From the NCBI RefSeq assembly GCF_035083965.1, contig NC_089723.1, positions 22,175,193-22,239,192 of the forward strand: a stretch of 64,000 nt of DNA, in the 5' to 3' direction. Both the position numbers and the translations under genes were made by a program. Below the pieces are notes generated by a model, which was given only the letters and a program-made list of their open reading frames with translations, searched no databases and was not told where the DNA came from. Shown one piece after another: positions 43,104-64,000 of the stretch; within the stretch, counting starts at the first letter, position 1; every line of letters starts with the position of its first letter. Source of the stretch: Branchiostoma lanceolatum (lineage: Eukaryota > Chordata > Leptocardii > Amphioxiformes > Branchiostomatidae).

Positions 43104-44340
43104 GGGGTGGTGAATGAATGGATGAATGAATGAATGAATGAATGAATGAATGAATGAATGAATGAACTTTATTACCGTGTCTTGCGCCATTTTGCGCCCA
43201 GCCCATGCGGGCTTATAAGACACCGTATACGTTACATTAATTGCATAAACAAAAGATCAGGAGTACAGAGATGAACATAAACGACTAAAAGCAGAATATG
43301 CACAGGGTGGAATAAATGAATAAATAAATAAATATATAACAAACAAAAGGTGGATGAACATAAGTATCAACTCAGGTTGGATAATGATCAATGTAAATAA
43401 ACAGAAATTTCTCAAACAGGAGCATATGTACATAAATGTGTAAATCAAATAAAATATAACAGAAAGAAGCACAAACAGTAAAACGTAATATGGTGGATTT
43501 TAGTTACTATGAATATATGTGATTTCTTCGTTTTGCCCAGGCTTGTTGAATGAAGTTTGCTATTTCATTTACTCCCTCATTAAACAACCATTTAATTCTG
43601 GCTTCGTCTCTGTCCCAAACGACCTCAGGAGCAAAGTCAAACATTTTACGAAAGAGAGATTCACGAAGATTGTCATAGAGAGGACAGTAAAAGAGAAAAT
43701 GTGTCTCATTCTCTACTTCGTTTAGATTGCAAAAATAACATTCTGTTTTCCACGTGAATTCCCTGGTAGCGACCAGTTTCCATATAAATTGGCAGAATTT
43801 CTGAGCGCAGCTGTGCTTATAGGGATCTTTGGCATTTAGGTAGGTACATAGTAACATATCTTTCTGTACAGTAAGTATATATGATACAGTTTGAATGATC
43901 TTAGTTAGGGCTTCAGCCAAACTCTAGATGCCCAGTCTTGTTTGTACAAATCAAAGAGCATATCCTTAATTTGTTTTATGTCACCTCTCAGTCTGTTGAG
44001 GAAAATATGCTCTTGCTCAACTTTACAAAATATTTCTTGAACTTCTCTGCTCCAGGGGCCATGGTTTTGGAGATCCCATAAAAATACATGTTTTGTGAGT
44101 CTGTCATTAGGCATATCAATTAATCTATCCCACAGAGCAATTACGTCCCCCTTCCCTCTTATTTCGCAGGGTGTCCAACCCATGTCCCCTGTTGTAGCAA
44201 GGACAGGTGCAAATCTGTGCACACCTAAAAAGTACCTAATTGCTCTATTTTGAACCACTGAGCACTTATCCCATGTCTGAAATCCCCAGACGCCCACAGC
44301 ATAGTCGAGGACTGGGCGAACACAGGATTCATATAATTAT
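43104..44340 (-). mobile_element. LINE 3' fragment with (TTCA)n tail
   Basis: On the minus strand, frames read WGFQTWDKCSVVQNRAIRYF, GVHRFAPVLATTGDMGWTP, VEQEHIFLNRLRGDI and then C-terminal ECYFCNLNEVENETHFLFYC, the Cys/His knuckle seen at the end of several LINE ORF2 proteins. The two open frames (44297-43905 and 43920-43507) overlap in different frames, so one frameshift lies near 43910. The 3' UTR ends GGCGCAAGACACGGTAATAAAG followed by TTCA repeats (43104-43166). Everything upstream (RT) is missing. It lies at the junction of the two duplication units. Confidence 0.8.
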
Positions 44341-44402
44341 GTGTATGTCTGGTATCCTAAGTCTTTTAAAACCTATGTATGTGGCTCAGCTCTTGTTAAA
44401 TA

Positions 44403-44572
44403 TTAGCCTCTACCAGGCTCCGCGGATCACTGGGAAAATAGTAGAAATCGGCCAAATAGAGTGAATAGTATGCCAAGTGTACTCCGCTATACAGGGAAGC
44501 TCAATAGGCGAACCACAATTGAACTTCCCTGTATAGCGGAGTACCCTTAGCATACTATTTACTGGTCAGACG
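44403..44572. mobile_element. Foldback MITE, second copy, between genes B and C
   Basis: The left half (CAGGCTCCGCGGATCACTGG, AATCGGCCAAATAGAGTGAA, TACAGGGAAGCTCAA) matches 38921-39140. The right arm is shortened after CCCTTAGCATACTATTTACTGG. Confidence 0.7.
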
Positions 44573-44641
44573 AGGAGGTCTAATCAGCCAATGTTTGTAA
44601 GGGACAGACGAAGCTCTCTGTCGTGCGCCTGGGTTATCTTT

Positions 44642-44757
44642 GGCACCTGGTAGTTGTTTTACGCGGTAGAAGTATAATTGATGATGACCACGATGATGGT
44701 TGACCAATTAAACTTCTACCGCGTGAAACTACTTTACCGGGTGCAAAAGATTACCTC
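44642..44757. repeat. Foldback with arms CACCTGGTAGTTG.../...CTTTACCGGGTG
   Basis: ACGCGGTAGAAGTATAATTG at left and CAATTAAACTTCTACCGCGT at right are near reverse complements around a GATGATGACC centre. About 115 bp; no coding content. Confidence 0.7.
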
Positions 44758-45124
44758 GGTGTTGGAAAGCCTCTTGATTCTGCACAGAAGACAGCAAGAT
44801 ATCGGTGGACTTAAATTTATGCCAGGTTATAAGACAACTGCCTGTCCCCTTCTGTATTCATTCCGTGTGAATTAAACATATGGACTTGTCATCTACTGGT
44901 GTAATTCTTAACAGCAATATCCGATCTAATGTTTGAATATTTCATCAGGCAGGAAGCCATCGCCGTGCGTTTACATTACCGTTGACATACCACACACTAT
45001 TGATAAAGATGCAGATAAAACGTAAAATCATTCTAAAACATACACGCTTATCAAATGATAGAATTAGAGAAAGGACCTATTTGGCTTTTCGTACCAGTAC
45101 GGCGAACGAACACGTACGCAGAAC

Positions 45125-57612
<12,488 letters not shown>

Positions 57613-57867
57613 CTTATGGTATGGTGCCATCACTGTATAACTTTACCTAGTACCTAGCGCGGTAGACAATGCTTGTAGATATCAATAAAGAAGTGTTGTT
57701 GATGTCTTCACTCTTTTGTCGTTGTACTTATTTTTCTATGTTATTCACAAAACAGCAAACCTACAGAAGGGACAAGACAAAGTGGCGTCGGAGTCAAGTT
57801 ATATACAACTTATATCCTCGCCACCACTTGTACAGTATGGAACAATGCAATCAAATATTTGGATAGG

Positions 57868-59030
57868 GCTGCACGAAGTAATTTTTATGGATGACGTCAT
57901 TTGGAGACCCTAAATCTAATGCGAGAGCGCGAAAAAAACCCAAGAAGGGCCGAAAAAAACAAGATGCCTAGATTTCAAATATAATAGTCGACGACACATG
58001 TTAGGACACAAATTGAATGAGAGAACACAGTGTAACAACGAACAATTATTTTATTCATCATGAAAACAACAATAATTTGATTAAATCAGTTGAAATTGAA
58101 CAGTAGCTGTTGCCCTGTCCTGTTTCTTTCCATTTCCCATTGATTTTGCAGGCCTGCAGAAACATAGTATATTAAAAAAGGCAAAATTAGTTTGCTGATT
58201 AACTCTTCGCATGCATTACTACATTTCTACCTATGCTTTAGAAATCCTAATGAATAATAGTAATTATTAAAGAGCCAAATATGGACCAAAAATGATAGAA
58301 AAAAAAGCACATATTTCCCCAACAAGTATAAATAACCAGAAACGAATAAATGATCATTATCCATGCAGAATACATGAATGCATTCATCTTACACTCCCCC
58401 TTCCCAGATTATAATTTTTTCGTACATGGTACTTGATCCAAAACAGACTAAAGAACGGAACTTTTCATACCTCAAAAACAGACTCGGGCCTAGGAGCTTC
58501 GGCTGTGGCAGCTGTCTTGTCGACCTCCATGCGGATGAAACACCCGAACTGCTTGGTTGCCTGCCCCACCTGCAGGCCGGAGTAAACTTCAATGCCTCTC
58601 CCGATCTTCTCGTCATTGCAGAATTAAGAAATGCACTGTAGCTGATCTTGACAAGACTTGCTTAAAATTGTACGGCCGAAACTCACTCGCCGCTACAAGT
58701 CTCTCGTACAGTTGCGCGAACGTCAGCTCTCCCTGGCCGACATCGAGAGCGTACCAATCAACAACAACATTGCCGCCCTTTTTCACTTTTATGCTCACAT
58801 ATTTATATTTAGCGACCGAACCCACATGCTCCGTGGAATTCGACACATTTTATGCATTTCGCGTGACGAGTTTTACGTTAATCTTATGACGTTAATCTAT
58901 GATTTGTGGCACTGTCGTAACTCTTTGGTCATAGTTACAGGAAGCGGAATTTCTTGTTTTGTTTTTTTCCGGGAACAGACCAAAATCAATGCGCGCGCGG
59001 ACGTCATCCATAAAAATTACTTGGTGCAAC
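57868..59030 (-). mobile_element. TA-flanked DNA element with ~32-bp terminal inverted repeats
   Basis: The left end GGCTGCACGAAGTAATTTTT...GACGTCA and the right end TGACGTC-like ...AAAAATTACTTGGTGCAACC are imperfect inverted repeats. The paralogous flank of gene B reads ATTTGGATAATAAGAAT without the insert (42439-42455), whereas here the element splits GGATA and TAATAAGAAT, consistent with a TA duplication. Superfamily is uncertain (Tc1/mariner-like by target). It carries open frames on the minus strand but no transposase that I recognise. Confidence 0.7.
58613..58846 (-). CDS. Uncharacterised 77-aa frame inside the TA-flanked element
   Basis: Begins MSNSTEHVGSVAKYKY and continues VKKGGNVVVDWYALDVGQG, ELTFAQLYERLVAASEF, to a stop. 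A GTGAGT donor lies at the second AA of LVAA, so it may be spliced. Downstream on the same strand (58610-58467) another open stretch reads KIGRGIEVYSGLQVGQATKQ, FGCFIRMEVDK and ends at GTATGA; a third (58150-58055) follows a TTCTGCAG acceptor with ACKINGKWKETGQGNSYC. The composition looks protein-like, but I could not phase these three parts into one clean model. I recognise no family. Confidence 0.4.
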   Translation of the reverse strand: MSNSTEHVGSVAKYKYVSIKVKKGGNVVVDWYALDVGQGELTFAQLYERLVAASEFRPYNFKQVLSRSATVHFLILQ

Positions 59031-59152
59031 CTAATAAGAATAATAAGAATTAAAAAAAGTTTAAGCGTAAATCAATGGGTAGGTCCAAAATCTCCAGAAA
59101 AAGAGCTATAAACACATAAAGCTAAAACCGTTTACACTGCACGAAATGGCCT

Positions 59153-59750
59153 CGTTTCCCGGCGTATACGTACCGGGATTTTTCTGTATTTTTGTCGGAT
59201 ACTGACGGATACTGACGGATACATGCGGATTCGTGTAAGGTATCCGACTATTTCCGCACCGGTATATGGAATATTTCCTGAAGAATCCGAAAGTAAGGGA
59301 TTTTCGACGAATACGGAGCCGTACACTGTACGGAAATGCCACCGATCCTGACGGATACGAACAGGAATTTTTCTGTATTTTTGGCGGATACTGACGGATA
59401 CATGCGGATTCGTGTAACGTATCCGACTATTTCCGCACCGGTATATGGAATATTTCCTGAAGAATCCGAAAGTAAGGGATTTTCAACGAATACGGAGCCG
59501 TACACTGTACGGAAATGCCACCGATCCTGACGGATACGAACAGGAATTTTTCTGTATTTTGGGCGGATACTGACGGATACATGCGGATTCGTGTAAGGTA
59601 TCCGACTATTTCCCCACCGGTATATGGAATATTTCCTGAAGAATCCGAAAGTAAGGGATTTTCGACGAATACGGAGCCGTACACTGTACGGAAATGCCAC
59701 AGATCCTGACGGATGCGTACAGGGATTTTTCTGTATTTTGAAGAAAATGG
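59153..59750. repeat. 179-bp subterminal tandem repeats of the CACTA-like element
   Basis: About 3.3 units with TTTTTCTGTATTTT, GATACTGACGGATACATGCGG, TATCCGACTATTTCC, CCGGTATATGGAATATTTCC and GGAGCCGTACACTGTACGG. Equivalent points lie at 59337, 59516 and 59695. Confidence 0.9.
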
Positions 59751-59943
59751 TGAATACTGACGGGTACAGGTGGACCCAACAACGAATCCGTAACGGATCC
59801 GACTATGTGCTTGCATTCCTAATTTAACTATACCCAAAACATCATTTTGGGAAAGCCTGTATGTAACATATGTATCATTTCATATCTCAACATAATGTAT
59901 TTCTAAGTTCAAAAACTATCAAATACAATACAATACGGAAGTA

Positions 59944-60771
59944 CTATATGGCTAAATGATCCATTTCATTTGAGACAGGCTGAGGGACATCCACATACTC
60001 AAAGCACCACTGCATATGCAGGTTAATGTCGGTAAATTGGGGTTGTGCAAGCACAATGTTCTGAAAAATTATGAAATGTATTACAAGTAACACCATCACA
60101 ACATTGTGGTAATATTTACTACTGTATAGTGCCCTTGGACCAAAATTATCTACATGTTCTAAATATTCCACTAAAGTAATAAAAGCCTTATTTGTGGCCA
60201 GCTCTTAGTCTAAAAGCCATCAGATACAATTATTTCAAATACAGAGGTTGAAAATAGAAAGTAACATTATACTGTCTGAAGAACTCCCATGATGACACGC
60301 CACATTTTAAACGTAAGTAGCATATGCCGTGGAACTGCATGTGTATAATCGTCCTCTCCCCATTCTCTGACTACATCTGAGTTCACTTCTTCCATGCATT
60401 CTTGGTAAGGGACAGGCAAGGCTGATTTCTTCTGTATCTGCATGTTGGACTCAGCTTGGAGTCCATCTTGTGATGAACCAGTTCCTATATGATAAAACCA
60501 AATGATGAATAAATATCAATTCACGTATTTAAGGAACATGTCACATGATTTTGACATGGGCTTCGTTTCATCACAGCAGTTACAAAAAACACGGGACAAT
60601 GGATATCCATCATGCCTCTCTCAGCTAACATTGAAGTGTACCGATGATGGACTTACCAAAGGAGCCTGAGGTACTCAGCAGCTGAGCATCTGACAGTTGA
60701 TTGCTTTGTTCCCAGCCAAGGTCCTCACAATATGTGCTGCATTTGTGAAGGAAGTATCTGCCGATGCTGTA
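59944..60771 (-). CDS. Uncharacterised spliced gene inside the CACTA-like element (3' part)
   Basis: Three minus-strand exons with good borders and matching phase: 60771-60657 (YSIGRYFLHKCSTYCEDLGW...), 60484-60273 (TGSSQDGLQAESNMQIQKKS, ...EECM-like ECMEEVNSDVVREWGEDDYT..., MLLTFKMWRVIMGVLQT) and 60060-59944 (NIVLAQPQFTDINLHMQWCF, EYVDVPQPVSNEMDHLAI, stop): 147 codons. Donors GTAAGT and GTATAA, acceptors ATCCAG, TATAG and TTTCAG. An upstream exon may exist: a frame ending GRELIHHFEGLPFG before GTAAGT near 61294, but its phase does not fit directly. I recognise no domain and no DDE motif. It could be an accessory transposon protein or a captured host gene. Confidence 0.5.
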
Positions 60772-61719
60772 CTGGATATATATATATAAATGGAAACAAT
60801 GACAAATATTAAACATATCACATACTCGCATGTGTAAAAAAATGAATCTGGGCATCGTTGAATTGACTACGTAAAACTTACATCTATAACTTGAATATGA
60901 TATTGATCAAACATGCACAGCTATAACTGAATGAAATAATCACTGAGGCACACTACTGCCTCCTTATAACTTCTAGTTCACTATCCACAAACTGTGGGAT
61001 CTTTGTGGGACAAATACTTATGACATTTTCTTCCCTTCCATATCTTTAATTATCTTTCCCTCCACTGCTTGCTATTTTGTATCTGAAACGTTAACCAGAC
61101 ACACATGTCTGCTGACCGTTGGCAAGAATGAACAAATTGAAATTTTAAATTTCCTAGATCCTTACGCCGTAAAAGGGCAGGTCGGCTGGAGAATTCTTAT
61201 GGTCATGCGAATGCGATGATATGTCAAGCCACAATAGGAGGATAACTGACGTCAAAACTAGTTAGAAACGGGAATTTTTCAATTTGTACTTACCAAAGGG
61301 CAGTCCCTCAAAATGATGAATCAACTCCCTACCAGCGTTTACAAGGGGGGAGGGGGGGCGACGAATATTGCATGCACGAAGAAGACAACGTCGCAATTCC
61401 GTGCGTTTGAGTTTACACCGAATTGCCTTCGACTCTCAAGTCACTCAAAAATCACTGGTCGACCATGGTAGACTCTGGCGATGCCATGTTAAGCACAGAA
61501 GGTGATGAAACGCCGTTCTTGTCTGTGCTGTTAACCGAAAGAAAACCGTTAACGTTTGTCGCGCCCAGAAGTGTCTTGTGGGTAATTTGGATATCCGACA
61601 CGAATCCGTGTTCCGTACACGTCAGGATCCGAGACAGCTCATGACTTCTAACATATTGGCAAATCTGAACTTCTAACATATTGGCAAATACATAAAAAAA
61701 TGAAAGATCCGAGTAGATA

Positions 61720-62600
61720 TTGTATCTGTACCCGAAACGTATCCAGACGTATACGGCATCAGAATTGCTGGATCTGAGGTGTTCCTGGTATTTGTCCGAA
61801 TTTGCTCGGAAACGTTCCGTATCTGTACCCGAAACATATGAAGGATCCAGACGTATACGGCGCGGGAATTGTCGGATCTGAGGTGCCGCGGATCCAATCG
61901 GAAACGTTCCGTATCTGCTATGATGCGCAATTCCGGATCTGTTGGATTCGTCAGGATCTGAGATCATGCCGCGTGCCGTGCAGTGTGTATTTGTTGGTCA
62001 GGATCCGAAGCAACTACCGACAAACAATCCGAAAATCTCTGCCATATTGACAAATATCTAGAAACGAAGGATCCGCGCAAATATCCTCAGGTATCCGACG
62101 CGCATCACGGATCCAGACGTATACGGCGTCGGAATTGCCGGATCTGAGGTGTACCTGGTAATTGTCTGAATTTGCTCGGAAACGTTCCGTATCTGTACCC
62201 GAAACGTATGAAGGATCCAGACGTATACGGCGCCGGAATTGTCTGATCTGAGGTGTATCGGATCCAATCGGAAACGTTCCTTATCTGCTATGATGCGCAA
62301 TTCCGGATCTGCTGGATTCGTCAGGAAATGAGATCATGCCGTGCCGTGTGTATTTATTCGTCAGGATCCGAAGCAACTACCGACATACAAACAATCCGAA
62401 CATTCCAAATATCAAAAAACGAGGGATCCGCGCAAATATCTTCGGGTATCCGAGGCGCATCACGAATCCAGAAGAATACGGCGTCGGAATTGATCGGATC
62501 TGCGGGCACTTCAGTATCCGAGCAGTGAACTGGGATTTTTCCGGATTCGCTCGGAAACGCCATGAGGCCCGATTCCGGATACGTCGGATCCGTCAGGATA
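61720..62600. repeat. Right subterminal repeats of the CACTA-like element
   Basis: Irregular repeats of GATCCAGACGTATACGGCG, GGAATTG.CGGATCTGAGGTG and CGGAAACGTTCCGTATCTG in at least five positions. Open frames across it are not genes. Confidence 0.85.
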
Positions 62601-62833
62601 CGTGGCCATTTCGTGCAGTGTTAGTTGCCATAATACTTCTTTACTTTGAACTTCACAGCCTCCACGCTTATTGGCTTATTAGAGTCAGACTATTTAATTT
62701 ACATCCGTAAATACATGTATCTATGGTTTAACCATAAAACATGGCTGACATCTCTTACGTTACAGTCACGTGAGTGCAATGACCTGTTGTGCTCTGACCA
62801 GAACATATTTTAGCTTAGTAGGAATCCGTGTTA

Positions 62834-62961
62834 TGCTACGGTCATAATTTGAATACACCGAGAGGTACCACTCCGCTATCAGGCGGGACAAATATGTGGA
62901 ATCAGAGCCAGGTTGGGCTACACTCCCTAGGAGCAGCATACTGGTGCAAATGTCACCGTAG
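62834..62961 (+). mobile_element. MITE family 1 copy downstream of gene C
   Basis: Counterpart of 42767-42890, with the same flanks in both duplication units. Confidence 0.65.
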
Positions 62962-63227
62962 TAAAGAAAACGCCTTACTGCAGCTTTCTTAGCGTATACG
63001 CGTAAAGTCCCATTCAGAAAGATTGAACAAAACCACAGCAAGACCACTATGCCGTGTTTGTGTCTACAGGAATGACTCGATGAAGCGTTATATTTACACA
63101 ACGTATTTAGGACAATTAGCCACTCTGACATGGTAATCCAAGTATTTACTGAGTGGTACGTAATATAATTATAAGTCTGACACTTGGGTCAATTCTTACC
63201 ACGTCGGATAAAACTAGCCTACTAGAG

Positions 63228-63370
63228 CGCTGATCCGCGATTTTCGACTTATCCGGGCCAGTTTCTTTAGCTTGAGAAACCGTATTGCTTCCAAGGGTGG
63301 CAATACGGTTTCTCTACAGCCAACGACCCAGACCCCAATAACTTAAAAATCGCAAATCGGAGTCCCAAAA
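63228..63370. repeat. Foldback around GAGAAACCGTATTGC hairpin
   Basis: GAGAAACCGTATTGC and GCAATACGGTTTCTC form a perfect 15-bp stem with an 11-base loop (63274-63315). Outer arms (GATCCGCGATTTTCGACTTA and its imperfect reverse TTAAAAATCGCAAATCGGAG) extend the foldback. Confidence 0.75.
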
Positions 63371-63659
63371 AATAAAGGCCGGTGCCACCCAGAAGGCCTG
63401 TAAAGGAGCTCACGACTAGGATAACACGACTGCCTCAAGAATATACTTTTTATTACCGTCTTTGACTCCTCCTTTTTACGTGTCTGGATATGTACAGTTT
63501 CTTGAACTCTATCGTATGCGTGTTCTAATGGTTGCCGTTTACTTCAACAATTACAACCAAGTGGTAAATTACATCAGAACATCTAAAAAAAACACTAATA
63601 CTCAGAACTAAAGGCCGGCAACACCAAAACTCCGCCTGAGGCCAGTGTGGTGGCTTAAG

Positions 63660-63903
63660 CCCCTATCTCACTGGAACCGCGTCACATGGGCGAGCTCGCT
63701 GCGACCTCGCCGCGACCCAGCGATTTGACAGAGCGCTCAATGAAATTCATCGATAAAAAAAATCTTTTGACGCTTTGTGTGCTTTGGTGCATGACTTTTA
63801 GACACACTTGTGCGACTTACTAGATATTCCCATTATAAAGTCAAGGGTAACACATATCCAAATTACGACGCAGCGAGACCGCCAACAGGTCCAGTGAGAT
63901 CAG
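63660..63903. mobile_element. MITE family 2 copy near the window end
   Basis: Begins CCCCTATCTCACTGGAACCG and ends ACAGGTCCAGTGAGATCAGG. The interior carries GCTCAATGAAATTCATCGATAAA and TATTCCCATTATAAAGTCAAGG as in other copies. Confidence 0.65.
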
Positions 63904-63941
63904 GACTTATAAGCGCTGTGCGAGCCTTGCCCTTTGACACC

Positions 63942-64000
63942 ATGGCCAGTACATATAACAGGACAGTTGTTTTACCAGTGCTGCTTGCTGGTCTTCACCA
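63942..64000 (+). CDS. Possible first exon of a further secreted-protein gene (cut by window end)
   Basis: ATG at 63942 opens MASTYNRTVVLPVLLAGLH, a signal-peptide-like start (polar N-terminus then a VVLPVLLAGL core). TTATAAG at 63908 lies about 34 bases before it. Position immediately after the GH10 tandem array suggests another member, but only 19 codons are visible, so identity is a guess. Confidence 0.3.
   Translation, partial: MASTYNRTVVLPVLLAGLH

Larger units (their letters stand above)
59135..62620. mobile_element. CACTA-like (EnSpm-type) DNA element, 3.5 kb
   Basis: Terminal inverted repeats CACTGCACGAAATGGCC and GGCCATTTCGTGCAGTG are flanked by TTA on both sides. The gene B flank has the empty site CTAAAACCGTTTAGTTGCC (42554-42572) with a single TTA. 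CACTG termini, a 3-bp duplication and rich subterminal repeats are the signature of animal CACTA/EnSpm elements. Left subterminal region: 179-bp tandem repeats (59153-59750). Right: repeated CCAGACGTATACGGCG and GGAAACGTTCCGTATCTG blocks (61720-62600). No transposase is recognised; the centre holds a spliced gene of unknown function. Confidence 0.85.

Noticed and set aside
59248-59837. 150- and 136-residue minus-strand frames rich in RIRRK and SVFVENP
   Set aside because: They arise from the 179-bp subterminal repeats of the CACTA-like element; they repeat with that period and lack conservation signals.
61452-61967. 171-residue minus-strand frame
   Set aside because: It overlaps the right subterminal repeats of the same element and has no recognisable domain.

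Overview
The window looks like nuclear DNA of an invertebrate chordate, most likely a lancelet (Branchiostoma). It carries short-tailed cytoplasmic intermediate filament genes with the chordate exon pattern (61, 96, 171, 126 and 221 bp rod exons), a tandem family of secreted GH10 proteins with CBM modules, a P2X7-ballast-type gene, and introns packed with MITEs, foldbacks and retroelements. The species assignment is inference from gene content; every gene model was built by eye from splice signals and reading phase.

Layout. 1-5,280: the end of a TTAA-flanked MITE, unassigned DNA, and a complete Penelope-like retroelement (1,995-4,840) with target duplication, 5' foldback, GIY-YIG endonuclease and a hammerhead-ribozyme motif, inserted in a roughly 150-bp repeat. 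5,280-13,592 (+): the GH10 half of gene A. One of its 56-bp exons is duplicated, and between the two copies lie a 101-bp satellite with five-unit higher-order structure and a complete three-exon P2X7-ballast-type gene on the minus strand. 14,332-30,391: three intermediate filament genes, IF1 (-), IF2 (-) and IF3 (+), with a degraded LINE between IF1 and IF2. IF2 lacks the exon that normally ends the rod.

31,843-63,137: a tandem duplication holding GH10 genes B (32,150-42,194) and C (45,125-57,612). Both have 16 exons and encode a signal peptide, two CBM4_9-type modules and a GH10 barrel with both catalytic glutamates. The younger insertions are in unit C: an LTR element, a TTAA MITE, a TA-flanked DNA element with open frames, and a CACTA-like element with a spliced uncharacterised gene. 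Unit B provides the empty sites. The last 60 bases may begin another secreted-protein gene.

The GH10 proteins are probably secreted carbohydrate-active enzymes or binders, the IF proteins build cytoplasmic filaments, and the P2X7-type protein probably belongs to an expanded Zn-binding, Cys-rich family. There is no operon logic; co-location reflects tandem duplication and transposition.
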